Assembly: GCF_004519405.1 (NCBI RefSeq)
Contig: NZ_SGWI01000002.1
Span: 682,001 to 746,000, forward strand
DNA length: 64,000 nt
Direction of reading: 5' to 3'
Origin: Pseudomonas sp. BCA17
GTDB taxonomy: Bacteria > Pseudomonadota > Gammaproteobacteria > Pseudomonadales > Pseudomonadaceae
Both the position numbers and the translations under genes were made by a program. Shown here in pieces: positions 29,214 through 37,776 of the stretch. Numbering within the stretch: the stretch's first letter is position 1; each line of letters begins with the position of its first letter. Under the pieces are notes generated by a model, which saw only the letters and a program-made list of their open reading frames with translations, had not been told where the DNA came from and searched no databases.

Positions 29214-29576
29214 ATGCTATCAAAAACCGAGTGGGCCTCACCGTCGTCCACGCTTGCTCCAAGCGCCGAAATGACGGCCGCCCCTGACGGCACGCTCGAC
29301 AGCCATTTTTTTGCGTCAGCCCTGGCAAACAATGACAGCGTCAAAACACCGGGCCCTGCCATTGGCACTCACTTTCTGGCCGAGCAGTCGAACTATTTGA
29401 AAACACGCGCCAATGACGTGTCCAAAGGCTTGAGCGACCTGGTGAAAAACAAGAACTCCATAAAATCAGCCGAGGTCCCGCAGGCGTTGGTTGAAAGCAA
29501 AGAGATCCTGACCGTGTCGGTGAAAATCATTAAGCACTGCGTTTCGATGGTAGAAAAAACCACCAACCTGCAGTAG
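29214..29576 (+). CDS. hrpB: Type III secretion inner rod protein (HrpB/SctI-like)
   Basis: The 120-residue protein lies between hrpA and hrcJ, where hrpB is found in Hrp1 clusters, and has a similar length. The C-terminal third is helical and hydrophobic (QALVESKEILTVSVKIIKHCVSMVEKTTNLQ), as in rod proteins that build the inner channel at the needle base. A GGAG lies before the ATG. A harpin gene (hrpZ), which sits just upstream in P. syringae, is absent. Confidence 0.78.
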   Translation: MLSKTEWASPSSTLAPSAEMTAAPDGTLDSHFFASALANNDSVKTPGPAIGTHFLAEQSNYLKTRANDVSKGLSDLVKNKNSIKSAEVPQALVESKEILTVSVKIIKHCVSMVEKTTNLQ

Positions 29577-29583
29577 GCCGCTT

Positions 29584-30387
29584 ATGCGCACGCGTCGAGT
29601 CATCTATTTATTACTTACGCTGATGGTGGTGTTGAGCGGCTGTGGCGAACGCCTTGACCTTCACCGCCAACTGTCCGAGCAGGAAGCCAACGATGTGATC
29701 GCCGAACTGGCGGACAAGCACATCCGTGCCCAGAAGGTACTGGAGAAAGACGGTGTAGTGGTGCGGGTACAGACAAGCGATATCGCCCGCGCGGTTCGAA
29801 CGCTGGAAGCGGCAGGGCTGCCAAAAACCGCTCGGTCCACATTGGGTGAGATTTTCCGCAAGGAGGGGGTTATCTCTACCCCGCTGGAAGAGCGTGCGCG
29901 CTATATCTATGCCTTGTCCCAAGAGCTGGAGGCGACGTTATCCAACATTGACGGGGTCATCGTTGCCCGCGTCCATGTTGTGCTACCGGAGCGTGTAGCA
30001 CCGGGCGAACCCGTACAACCGGCCTCAGCCTCGGTCTTTATCAAGCACGACCCCAGGCTGGAGCCGGACAATATCAGGCCACGCGTGCGCAGGATGGTCG
30101 CCAGCAGCATCCCTGGCATGAGTACCACGGCGGACAACCCGCAAAAACTCACCGTCACGTTTGTACCGGCTGCGGCCTACGTCGAGCGGGAACGCCTGGT
30201 TTACTTCGGCGCGTTCCTTGTGCCCGAGGCTGACTTGGCCTTCTGGCAGATCAGCATGGTGATCTTGCTGATCGTCCTGATACTGTCAGGCGTCGCTGCC
30301 GCTCTATGGCTTCGCAAGGCACGGCTCCCACCACCCGGTGCGTTCACACCGGCGTCGGTGCCTTCGAGCCCTCCCCCACATGCATGA
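29584..30387 (+). CDS. hrcJ: Type III secretion inner-membrane ring lipoprotein (HrcJ/SctJ)
   Basis: HrcJ forms the inner-membrane ring facing the periplasm. The 267-residue protein has a lipoprotein signal, LLLTLMVVLSGCGERLDLHRQLSEQEANDVIAELA. The YscJ/FliF domain follows (VVRVQTSDIARAVRTLEAAGLPK, then VARVHVVLPERVAPGEPVQPASASVFIKHDP). A C-terminal membrane segment, ISMVILLIVLILSGVAAALWL, ends in a short basic tail. It overlaps hrpD by eight bases. Confidence 0.95.
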   Translation: MRTRRVIYLLLTLMVVLSGCGERLDLHRQLSEQEANDVIAELADKHIRAQKVLEKDGVVVRVQTSDIARAVRTLEAAGLPKTARSTLGEIFRKEGVISTPLEERARYIYALSQELEATLSNIDGVIVARVHVVLPERVAPGEPVQPASASVFIKHDPRLEPDNIRPRVRRMVASSIPGMSTTADNPQKLTVTFVPAAAYVERERLVYFGAFLVPEADLAFWQISMVILLIVLILSGVAAALWLRKARLPPPGAFTPASVPSSPPPHA

Positions 30388-30958
30388 CATCCGCGAATGG
30401 GTTCATTGGTGGGCCTGCCCCTGGGCTCGTTCGCAGCACCAATGGGCCGCCTTCGATCTCAACTTACCGACCAACGAGGCGCTAGGTCGCGGCCGACATG
30501 AGCTGATCAGTCGTGCATTAGGCATCACGCCCTGCCTGCCCATCCAGCCCTCTCCAGCGCTGCTGCGAATGGTGCTGGCGCCGCCGGAGCAACAAGCGTT
30601 GATGCTGACCCTGGTCGACGGCATTTACCACCCACAGCACGACACCGCCTTGAGTCATGAACAGCGGCAGTGGTGCGCTCGTCTATCCATGGCGCTGCCC
30701 TCTTGCTTCCGACAGCCCGGCGAGGACCCTCTGCATCATCTGCGCGCCTGGGTCGAGCGCAGCGTGTGGCAGCGCCTGCGCCTCAGTTTTGCGCAACGTC
30801 GGGTACTGGAACTCGAAAGCCAATACCCGCCGCAAGCGGGAAGCAAACTGGACACTGTCTGGCAGGCGGTCATCTGGCGTGCCAGCGCTGCGACAGAGGA
30901 CGACTTTCACGCGGATCCTTCCGGAGGGCTGCACCATGTTATGCCGACACAAGATTGA
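30380..30958 (+). CDS. hrpD: Type III secretion protein HrpD (SctK-like)
   Basis: The 192-residue cytoplasmic protein fits HrpD by position between hrcJ and hrpE. SctK proteins connect the sorting platform (SctQ, SctL) to the inner-membrane ring. Visible features are a tryptophan-rich N terminus (IREWVHWWACPWARSQHQWAAFDL) and no membrane segment. I start at the ATG at 30380, which overlaps the hrcJ stop. Sequence motifs are weak, so the name depends on gene order. Confidence 0.78.
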   Translation: MHDIREWVHWWACPWARSQHQWAAFDLNLPTNEALGRGRHELISRALGITPCLPIQPSPALLRMVLAPPEQQALMLTLVDGIYHPQHDTALSHEQRQWCARLSMALPSCFRQPGEDPLHHLRAWVERSVWQRLRLSFAQRRVLELESQYPPQAGSKLDTVWQAVIWRASAATEDDFHADPSGGLHHVMPTQD

Positions 30959-31526
30959 ACTGTCGATTCCCGCCGCCGGCCTGCCCGATGCCTTGATTCC
31001 CCGGGCAGTCCTTGCCGACAGTCAGCAGGCCGAGCGGCTGCTCAAACATGCGCAGGCCCAAGCCGACACGCTTCTGCGCCAGGCTCAGGAAAAAAGCGAG
31101 CAATGGCTTGAGCAGGCACAAGCCGAGTTCTGGCAGCGCGCCAATCGCCAACTCCAGCGCTGGGAGCTGGAACGCCAGGCCATTTGCGAGCGGCTTGAGC
31201 AGATTGCCACATCAGTTACCAATCAGGCGCTGAGCAACCTGCTGGAGCAGACACCGCCCGCTGAGCGCCTCAGTGCCTTGCTGAAAAAAATGCTGAACAC
31301 GCAAGTCCCTGCCATCGCGGCCAACCTGGTCTGCCATCCACAGGACCACTTGCAGGTAGAGCACTGGCTGACACTTCACAGCGACGCCCCCTGGAGCCTG
31401 CGCCTGGACAACTCCCTGGCGGCCCAGACACTCATTCTGGAAACCAACGAAGGCAGCTTTCACATCGAGTGGCGCTCGACCGTTGATAGCCTGCTGTTGC
31501 TTGAGCCAGCGGCCGGCGGCAGGTAA
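30936..31526 (+). CDS. hrpE: Type III secretion stator protein (HrpE/SctL)
   Basis: HrpE should regulate and anchor the ATPase HrcN. The 196-residue protein has a long charged helix rich in Ala, Gln, Glu and Arg (ERLLKHAQAQADTLLRQAQEKSEQWLEQAQAEFWQRANRQLQRWELERQAICERL), as in the FliH/YscL/ATP-synthase-b family, then a compact C-terminal domain. The ATG at 30936 has GGAGG before it and overlaps the end of hrpD by 23 bases. It is the last gene of the hrpA operon; a new hrp box follows. Confidence 0.88.
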   Translation: MLCRHKIELSIPAAGLPDALIPRAVLADSQQAERLLKHAQAQADTLLRQAQEKSEQWLEQAQAEFWQRANRQLQRWELERQAICERLEQIATSVTNQALSNLLEQTPPAERLSALLKKMLNTQVPAIAANLVCHPQDHLQVEHWLTLHSDAPWSLRLDNSLAAQTLILETNEGSFHIEWRSTVDSLLLLEPAAGGR

Positions 31527-31574
31527 GGAATTTCCGGCCGTACTGATTACATTGCCTTTCAAAAGTCTTCGAGT

Positions 31575-31602
31575 GGAACCGTTACCAGGCATGAGCCACT
31601 TA
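31575..31602 (+). promoter_or_regulatory. hrp box of the hrpF operon
   Basis: GGAACC-N15-CCACTTA fits the HrpL consensus exactly. It lies 27 bases before the hrpF ATG and should drive hrpF-hrpG-hrcC-hrpT-hrpV. Confidence 0.93.
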
Positions 31603-31629
31603 TAACGGCAAAGCCACCGGAGAGCCGCC

Positions 31630-31866
31630 ATGAGTTTTGATTACCGCCTGCATCAAAGGCAATACAGGGAACTGGATGCCGTCAACCGCCGCATCGAACA
31701 GATGAGTAAAGCCTCAGAAGAGGCCCTCGATAACGAAACGTTCACGGCATTACTGGATCAGGCACTCGCGTTGAAGATGGATGCCAACCGTCTTGTGACC
31801 TCAACCTTCGCGATGACCAATCACATGGCCGAAAAAGGCAAGGTCATCTTTGATGGGATCCCTTGA
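31630..31866 (+). CDS. hrpF: Type III secretion protein HrpF (pilus co-chaperone)
   Basis: The 78-residue helical protein is the first gene behind the second hrp box, the place and size (about 75 residues) of HrpF. In P. syringae HrpF binds HrpA and HrpG, much like the YscE-YscG needle chaperone pair. Visible content is a charged helix (LHQRQYRELDAVNRRIEQMSKASEEALDNETFTALLDQALALKMDANRL) without cysteine or membrane segment. It overlaps hrpG by 14 bases. Confidence 0.82.
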   Translation: MSFDYRLHQRQYRELDAVNRRIEQMSKASEEALDNETFTALLDQALALKMDANRLVTSTFAMTNHMAEKGKVIFDGIP

Positions 31867-32260
31867 CGGTGATGACTGTCTGGCGCGCTGGTTGAGCAGT
31901 TCCGATCCGCAGATCACGTTGACGGAAGGCGATAGCTGCATCGTCCTTCGACGTGACAGAGGCGCGCTGCTACTCGGCGTCCAACTCACTCAGCAGGTGC
32001 CCGCCAATGCGCAGTTGGAAAACTGGATGCGCCTGGGCGCAGCCAGCTTGAATCACTTTCCAGGGGCGCTCGCCCAAGACCCCGCCCACGGCGCGCTGTG
32101 GTTGCTTGGGTGCCTGCACGACGAGCCGAACCCAACGCGTGCGCAGACGTGTCTAGAAGCGCTGCTCAATCAGCGTGATACCTGGCGGGCAGTCATGGCC
32201 CGCCTTGCACGCCCCGCCCGTGCGCAGAGCCCAACCTCGCGACATCCGCTTTCGCATTAA
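31853..32260 (+). CDS. hrpG: Type III secretion protein HrpG
   Basis: The 135-residue product matches HrpG in length and position. In P. syringae HrpG is chaperone-like: it binds HrpV and frees HrpS from inhibition, and it pairs with HrpF for pilin. I take the ATG at 31853; it overlaps hrpF, so translation is likely coupled. No sequence motif of its own was seen beyond an acidic, soluble composition (VPANAQLENWMRLGAASLNHFPGALAQDPAHGALWLLG). Confidence 0.8.
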   Translation: MGSLDGDDCLARWLSSSDPQITLTEGDSCIVLRRDRGALLLGVQLTQQVPANAQLENWMRLGAASLNHFPGALAQDPAHGALWLLGCLHDEPNPTRAQTCLEALLNQRDTWRAVMARLARPARAQSPTSRHPLSH

Positions 32261-32274
32261 TCAGAGAACGCCTC

Positions 32275-34407
32275 ATGAACAACACGTCCGACAAGCCTGA
32301 TTGCTTGCATGGCCCCTCGCCCCAGTTATCTGCAAAACGTGCCGACTGGCGCTGGCTGCTCGTTCTGCCATGGTTGCTGATCCCTTCGCAAAGCACGCTG
32401 GCCGCCATTCCCAGCGAATGGAAAAACACCGCCTATGCCTATGAAGCCGAACACAAGCCCTTGCGCGAGGTGCTGGAAGACTTCGCTCAGACCTTCGGCA
32501 CGCAGCTGCAGATCGAGGGCCTTCTGGAGGGTACCGTCAATGGAAAAATCCGCGCGAATACGCCCCAGTCTCTCCTCGACAGGCTGGGTGTAGAGCATCG
32601 TTTCCAATGGTACCTGTACAACAACACCCTCTATATCAGCACCCTGGATCAGCAGGAGTCCGCACGCCTTGAGGTGTCCTCGGAAACCATCGCGGATTTG
32701 AAGCAGGCATTGACTGATATCGGTTTGCTGGAGAGCCGCTTCGGGTGGGGCGAGCTCCCCGAGGACGGTGTGATATTGGTCTCCGGCCCCAGGCGCTACA
32801 TCGAACAGGTCAAACAGTTCGCCAGCCAGCGCCGGTCACCCGATGAAAAACAGAGCGTGCTGACGTTCCCACTGAAGTTTGCCAACGCCGCAGACCGCCA
32901 GATTGACTATCGCGGCGAAAAACACATGATCCCCGGCGTCGCCAATATGTTGCGCGGGCTACTGGAGCCGCGCCCGGCCTCAGTACTGCCACCGCGTGCC
33001 ACACCACCCTCCGCACCCGCACCGCTGGCGGCGAGCGGCGCTCGCTTGAGCAACCCGTTGCTGGGACAGATGCTCGGCACCACCCCGCCCCCGGAGCCAT
33101 CAGGCACTGGCCCCACGGTCACGCCACGCGCCTCCGTCAGCAGCGGCAAAATCCGCGTCGAAGCGGACGTGCGCAATAACGCAGTGCTGATCTATGACCT
33201 GCCCGAACGCCAGGCCATGTATCGCGACCTGATTGCCCAGCTTGATGTGGCGCGCAAGCTGGTAGAAATTGACGCGATCATCCTGGATATCGAGCGCACT
33301 CAACTGCAGGAATTCGGGGTTAACTGGGGTTTTCAGAACAGTCGCTTCCGAGGCGGGGTGAACATGAACCCCGGTACGTCATCGCAACTTTCATTTGAAA
33401 ACCGCGACAAGTTCTACGCACACATCCGTGCCCTGGAAAGCCGCGGCCTGGCGACCCTGGTGTCTAATCCGTCGGTCCTGACCCTGGAAAACCATCCCGC
33501 GGTGATTGATTTCAACCGTACTCAATACCTGGTGGGCGGCACCGAGAACGCAACCATTTTACCCGTCACGGTCGGCACCAGTTTCCAGGTCGTCCCCAGG
33601 GTCATCACTTCCAGGGGCAAGCATCAGATCCATCTGCTGGTGGATATCGAAGACGGTAACTTCAATGCGTCCCCCCCCCCGAGCACGACACCGGATGTGA
33701 GCCGGGGCAAGGTCAGCACCCAAGCGGTGATGGCGGAGAAACGCTCACTGGTAATCGGCGGCTTCCACGTCAGCGAAAGCACCGACAAGCGCAATAAAGT
33801 GCCGCTGCTGGGGGATATTCCCCTGCTGGGCAAGGCATTGTTTTCCTCCACCGAACGCCAGAACAATCGCCGCGAAAGGCTGTTCATCCTGACCCCTCGG
33901 GTCATCGGCGATCAGGACGATCCTTCGCGCTACTTGCCCCAAGACGATCAGGCCGAGTTGCAAGCGGCACTCAAACCCTTGGCCAGGCGCTATGCCCCTC
34001 ACCAACCGGTGGTCAAACGCAGCGATATCACCAGCACCCTGGCGCATCTGGTGAGCGGCCAGGTACCCAAGGCTTTCAAGGCGGCCCCCATGCCCTTGGG
34101 GCTCAATACGTTATGCGCCACACGCGAGCTGTTGGCGCTCAATACCAACCGCAGCCAGTGGTACACCGGCCCGGACTTCAACGTGGCCGTCGTAGTGCTG
34201 CGCAACCAGTTCAAACGCAATGTACGAATTGATGAAAAGGAGTGCAGTAACTCACACACCCTGGCCGTCAGCGTGTGGCCCCGGGCCTGGCTCAAGCCGG
34301 GCGAGGAAGCCGAGGTATTTATCGCCATGCGCCCAGTCGTGAAAGACGCACACATTGGTATATCCCGCCCTTCCCTGCTCACCCCAACCCGGAACGCCCC
34401 GCAATGA
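32275..34407 (+). CDS. hrcC: Type III secretion outer-membrane secretin (HrcC/SctC)
   Basis: HrcC forms the outer-membrane ring. The 710-residue precursor has a signal peptide (LLVLPWLLIPSQSTLAA), N-terminal ring domains, a Pro/Ala-rich linker near residues 240-275, and the secretin domain (LVEIDAIILDIERTQLQEFGVNWGFQ, VSNPSVLTLENHPAVIDF, and KRNKVPLLGDIPLLGKALFSS with the VPxLGDIPxLG signature). A run of ten C interrupts the gene near codon 465. The frame is open through it, but loss of one C would give a stop about seven codons later. The stop overlaps the hrpT start by four bases. Confidence 0.95.
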   Translation: MNNTSDKPDCLHGPSPQLSAKRADWRWLLVLPWLLIPSQSTLAAIPSEWKNTAYAYEAEHKPLREVLEDFAQTFGTQLQIEGLLEGTVNGKIRANTPQSLLDRLGVEHRFQWYLYNNTLYISTLDQQESARLEVSSETIADLKQALTDIGLLESRFGWGELPEDGVILVSGPRRYIEQVKQFASQRRSPDEKQSVLTFPLKFANAADRQIDYRGEKHMIPGVANMLRGLLEPRPASVLPPRATPPSAPAPLAASGARLSNPLLGQMLGTTPPPEPSGTGPTVTPRASVSSGKIRVEADVRNNAVLIYDLPERQAMYRDLIAQLDVARKLVEIDAIILDIERTQLQEFGVNWGFQNSRFRGGVNMNPGTSSQLSFENRDKFYAHIRALESRGLATLVSNPSVLTLENHPAVIDFNRTQYLVGGTENATILPVTVGTSFQVVPRVITSRGKHQIHLLVDIEDGNFNASPPPSTTPDVSRGKVSTQAVMAEKRSLVIGGFHVSESTDKRNKVPLLGDIPLLGKALFSSTERQNNRRERLFILTPRVIGDQDDPSRYLPQDDQAELQAALKPLARRYAPHQPVVKRSDITSTLAHLVSGQVPKAFKAAPMPLGLNTLCATRELLALNTNRSQWYTGPDFNVAVVVLRNQFKRNVRIDEKECSNSHTLAVSVWPRAWLKPGEEAEVFIAMRPVVKDAHIGISRPSLLTPTRNAPQ
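33671..33680 (+). repeat. C10 homopolymer inside hrcC
   Basis: Ten consecutive C encode part of Ser-Pro-Pro-Pro in the secretin domain. With one C lost the reading ends at 33698-33700; with one gained it ends after about 39 codons. Either would remove the membrane-spanning C-terminal part of HrcC. Confidence 0.92.
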
Positions 34408-34607
34408 AGCCTTTACTGTTGTGCTCCACACTCATCGGTGCCGCACTGCTCGTCGCCGGCTGCACGCCAACCTGCAAAGGCGACTCCTGCTCGCGTCCGC
34501 AGTCAGGCAAGGACACCCTGGTGGTCTGGTGGCCACCGCAGATGCGGGCCGAACCGGGCCCGTCAGGAGAGCGTTCGGACTACCAGACGATATCACTGGA
34601 ACGATGA
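34404..34607 (+). CDS. hrpT: Small lipoprotein HrpT (secretin pilotin-like)
   Basis: The 67-residue protein has a lipoprotein signal, LLCSTLIGAALLVAGC, followed by a short mature part with two more cysteines (TPTCKGDSCSR). Size and gene order after hrcC match HrpT, thought to help place HrcC in the outer membrane. Start and stop each overlap the neighbouring genes by four bases. Confidence 0.88.
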   Translation: MKPLLLCSTLIGAALLVAGCTPTCKGDSCSRPQSGKDTLVVWWPPQMRAEPGPSGERSDYQTISLER

Positions 34608-34957
34608 CCGACCAGCAGCGTCGCGAAGCGTTCTGCGACGCATGGGTGGGCGGTAACGGCGCCCACCTGTCAGTCGGTCCGGGTATCAATATCTGCGCTC
34701 GGGCCACTGCTGCCGGCCCGGGATTGGCCTTGCAGGTGACCTGTGACGTCTTGCAATCCGGGCAATTACAGCGGGTACTTGAACGCCGGTTTGCCCAAGC
34801 AGCGGCCTTCAAGGGCTGCTTTATCTACCTCGACACCATGGGCAACCTGGTGATCTGGCATGCACTGCCGACACAACGCCAGGCGCTGGACGAAACCCTC
34901 AGTCGGCTGCTCTCACTGGCCAGTCTTGAGGCGTTGGACAGACGCGCCTATCGCTGA
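34604..34957 (+). CDS. hrpV: Type III regulatory protein HrpV (anti-activator)
   Basis: The 117-residue product ends the hrpF operon, as HrpV does in P. syringae, where it binds HrpS and blocks activation of hrpL until HrpG removes it. The protein is small, soluble and cysteine-containing, with LSVGPGINICARATAAGPGLALQVTCDVLQSG and a C-terminal helix LDETLSRLLSLASLEAL. The ATG overlaps the hrpT stop. Its stop is one base from the stop of the convergent hrcU, with no room for a terminator. Confidence 0.85.
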   Translation: MTDQQRREAFCDAWVGGNGAHLSVGPGINICARATAAGPGLALQVTCDVLQSGQLQRVLERRFAQAAAFKGCFIYLDTMGNLVIWHALPTQRQALDETLSRLLSLASLEALDRRAYR

Positions 34958-34958
34958 A

Positions 34959-36056
34959 TCAACGTCGCTCGAGCTCCGGCAACTCCAGGGTTTCACGCTT
35001 GGCTTCATCGTCAAGCTCACGCAAGGTCCGGTAGATCAACGCTACCGCCTGCAATGTTTCGCGAGGAATACCCGCCCCCAGCTTCTTCTCATACAGCGTA
35101 CGGGCCAACCAGACACACTGGACCACTGGGACATCGGCGGCTTTCGCGCGGTCAATCAACGCACGGGCCTGGGCATCCGTGCCTTTGTCCACCAGTAACG
35201 GCAGCGGCGTTTTGCCGGGGCGGTAATACAAGGCGACGGCAAAGTGCGTCGGGTTGACCACCAGCATGTCCGACTCTTCCAGCTTGGGCAGCTTGACCTT
35301 GGGTTCTTCCTGGGCCAGTTGATAAGCCAGGGAGCGACGCTGCCCCTTCACATGAGGGTCACCTTCCATGTCCTTGTACTCCTTGAGCACCTCCACTTGG
35401 GTCATGCGCATGCGCTTTGCAAAAAAGTGCCTCTGCAACGCCAGGTCAATCAACGCCAATACCAACAGCAAGCCCAGGCAGGCATGCAACAAGTGACGGA
35501 ACACGGTAATCAGCGCCTGGACATAGGTTTGCAGGTCGCTGCCGGCCAACTTGATCAGCGTTCCCACTGACGGACCGATCACGACATACAGGATCACCCC
35601 CAATAGCAGGGCCTTGGCCAGGCCCATCAACAGGTTCATGACCTGCTGGGCAGAGAACATCTGCTTGAGTTGACTGATTGGGTTAAGGCGGCTGAAGTTG
35701 AGCTGCAGGCTCTGCGGTGCAAACAGCAACCCGAACTGCATCCAACTGCTGATCAGCTTCACGCCGATCGCCACGCCGGCCATCATCAGGGCAAATGCAA
35801 AAAACACGATCAAGCTTTCCAGCAGCACCTCTTCCAAGGCGCGGGCGAAGGGTTGGCCCATTCGCGACATGGGCAGCACCATCAGTTGCTGGAAGCGCTG
35901 CATGCTAGGCTCGGCCGTGAACAAGGCGATCTCGCTCAAGGCGGTCAGCGCCAGCAATTTACCGACATCCTGGCTTTGCGCGACCTGACCTTTTTGACGC
36001 TGATCACGCAACTTCTTCGGCGTAGCCGCGTGCTTTTTCTCGCCTGAATCACTCAT
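34959..36056 (-). CDS. hrcU: Type III export apparatus switch protein (HrcU/SctU)
   Basis: HrcU controls the change from pilus to effector export. The 365-residue protein has four membrane segments in its first 210 residues and a cytoplasmic domain with the self-cleavage motif N268-P-T-H in MLVVNPTHFAVALYYRPGKTPLP. The N terminus EKKHAATPKKLRDQRQKGQVAQSQDV is typical of the FlhB/SctU family. It overlaps hrcT by four bases and ends the hrpJ-hrcU operon. Confidence 0.96.
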   Translation of the reverse strand: MSDSGEKKHAATPKKLRDQRQKGQVAQSQDVGKLLALTALSEIALFTAEPSMQRFQQLMVLPMSRMGQPFARALEEVLLESLIVFFAFALMMAGVAIGVKLISSWMQFGLLFAPQSLQLNFSRLNPISQLKQMFSAQQVMNLLMGLAKALLLGVILYVVIGPSVGTLIKLAGSDLQTYVQALITVFRHLLHACLGLLLVLALIDLALQRHFFAKRMRMTQVEVLKEYKDMEGDPHVKGQRRSLAYQLAQEEPKVKLPKLEESDMLVVNPTHFAVALYYRPGKTPLPLLVDKGTDAQARALIDRAKAADVPVVQCVWLARTLYEKKLGAGIPRETLQAVALIYRTLRELDDEAKRETLELPELERR

Positions 36057-36841
36057 GGCGTCGGGCCTTGAAACAACAGGCCCAGGGAGTGCTTGAGATC
36101 ACCCAGCAGGCTCATGCGGCCGACGATCAAATCCTGCAGCAAGGGAAAGTACAGAATCAGGATCATCAGCCCGGCCAGGCTTTTGAGCGGGGGCGCGAGG
36201 GTCGACACTTGCAGTTGCGGGCTATACAGCCCGAGCAACGCGATACCAAATTCCAGCAACAGCAACACAGCAATAAACGGTGCGGCGTAAAGCATCATGT
36301 GCATGAGCGTATCGCCCAACAGTCCCACAAACACGCTAAAGCCATTCACTGCCACCGATGGCAACCAGGCCGTCGGCGGCCACACCAGATAGCTGTCCCA
36401 GATCACCTGGGTCAACACGCCAAGCCCGAGGGTGGCGATCAACAGGTAGATCGCCAATTGCTTGAACAGATGCCCCACGGGCGTGGCGTCCGGCCCCAAC
36501 GACGGGTTGAGCTGACCACCGGCCAGGGCGCCACGCTGGTTGTCCAGTAACGCGCCCACTGACTCAAACATCCAGAACGGCATGGCCAGCAAAATCCCGA
36601 GCAGGAACCCCAACGCCATCTCCTTGAACACCAACCCGCCGATCATTAATGCCGAGTAGTCCTGGCCCTTGAGCACGCTGTAGATCCCGGGTGCCGGAAT
36701 CAGCGCAAGGACCATCACGATGATATGTCGGGGCATCCCCCTAAGGTGCTGGAAGCAAAATGCGGGCACCAGAAAAGCACACGGATAGATGCGCGCCATA
36801 GCGATCAACAAACTGGGCAGGTAATCAACCAGAAGCAACAA
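36053..36841 (-). CDS. hrcT: Type III export apparatus protein (HrcT/SctT)
   Basis: The 262-residue membrane protein of the FliR/SctT family should be part of the export gate. Recognisable stretches are ARIYPCAFLVPAFCFQHLRGMPRHIIVMVLALIPAP, GLVFKEMALGFLLGILLAMPFWMFESVGALLDNQRG and a long C-terminal hydrophobic part. It lies 10 bases after hrcS and overlaps hrcU by four bases. Confidence 0.94.
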   Translation of the reverse strand: MLLLVDYLPSLLIAMARIYPCAFLVPAFCFQHLRGMPRHIIVMVLALIPAPGIYSVLKGQDYSALMIGGLVFKEMALGFLLGILLAMPFWMFESVGALLDNQRGALAGGQLNPSLGPDATPVGHLFKQLAIYLLIATLGLGVLTQVIWDSYLVWPPTAWLPSVAVNGFSVFVGLLGDTLMHMMLYAAPFIAVLLLLEFGIALLGLYSPQLQVSTLAPPLKSLAGLMILILYFPLLQDLIVGRMSLLGDLKHSLGLLFQGPTP

Positions 36842-36851
36842 GCCGGTAACC

Positions 36852-37115
36852 TCAGTGGAGTGCCGAACGGGCGATCATGTCGAACGTCAGGTTGATCAGT
36901 TGGATCAACTCCACCCCAATCCAACGCCCGGTCAGTATCAAGGTGACGCCAACCGCCACCAACTTGATGCCAAAGGGCAAGGTCTGATCCTGTATCTGCA
37001 TCAGCGCCTGTATCAACGAGGTCAGCACACCGACAACCACCGCCACAATCAACGGCGGCGCCGACAGGACCACCACCAACAACATGCCTTGCTTGAACAG
37101 CACGATCGGTTCCAT
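36852..37115 (-). CDS. hrcS: Type III export apparatus protein (HrcS/SctS)
   Basis: The 87-residue protein has two membrane helices (LLVVVLSAPPLIVAVVVGVLTSLIQALMQIQDQTLPFGIKLVAVGVTLILTGRWIG), the full layout of FliQ/SctS. It builds the helical export gate with HrcR and HrcT. Size, motif QIQDQTLPF and order R-S-T-U are as expected. Confidence 0.95.
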   Translation of the reverse strand: MEPIVLFKQGMLLVVVLSAPPLIVAVVVGVLTSLIQALMQIQDQTLPFGIKLVAVGVTLILTGRWIGVELIQLINLTFDMIARSALH

Positions 37116-37122
37116 AGGCCAC

Positions 37123-37776
37123 TCAGAGATAAGAAAGGAACAGACTGTCGAGCAGCCGCGACCATCCGGACACCAGCACGAACAGGAGCAGCTTGAGCGG
37201 CAGGGAGATGGTCATGGGTGAGACCATCTGCATGCCCAACGCCAGCAGCAGGTTGGAAACGATCAAGTCGATGACAATGAAGGGGATGTAGATCAGGAAG
37301 CCGATCTCGAAACCTGCCTGCAACTGCGAAAGGACAAAGGCCGGCATCAACAGGATCAAGTCTTCGCGCTGGACCTGCTGCGCCATTTCCGCCGGCCACA
37401 TGCGTGCGCTGTTTTCCTTCAGGTGGGTCAGGACATCCGGATCGGTATTGCGCTGCATGAACGTGCGCAACGGCTGGATGGCCACCAGGCCGGTCTCCTG
37501 CATGGTCTGCACGCTGCTCAAATCCAGCGGTGACGTCTTGAGCGTCTGCGCTACCTCATAGCCGACGGGCGCCATGATAAACAGCGTCGCCGCCAGGGCG
37601 ATGCCATTGATCGCCATACTCGGCGGCACCTGCTGCACGCCGATGGCGTTGCGGGTAATCATCAGCACGATGACGATCTTCAAGAACGCCGTGCAGACGA
37701 TCAACAACATCGGCATCAGCGACAACGACCCCAGAAACAGCGCGAGAACGAGCGGGTCGACCCCCTGGAAGGTCAT
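37123..37776 (-). CDS. hrcR: Type III export apparatus protein (HrcR/SctR)
   Basis: The 217-residue FliP/SctR protein has [56 protein letters not shown] near its start. It also has [64 protein letters not shown] at the end, both hallmarks of the family. It is full length and overlaps hrcQ by four bases. It forms the core of the export gate. Confidence 0.96.
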   Translation of the reverse strand: MTFQGVDPLVLALFLGSLSLMPMLLIVCTAFLKIVIVLMITRNAIGVQQVPPSMAINGIALAATLFIMAPVGYEVAQTLKTSPLDLSSVQTMQETGLVAIQPLRTFMQRNTDPDVLTHLKENSARMWPAEMAQQVQREDLILLMPAFVLSQLQAGFEIGFLIYIPFIVIDLIVSNLLLALGMQMVSPMTISLPLKLLLFVLVSGWSRLLDSLFLSYL

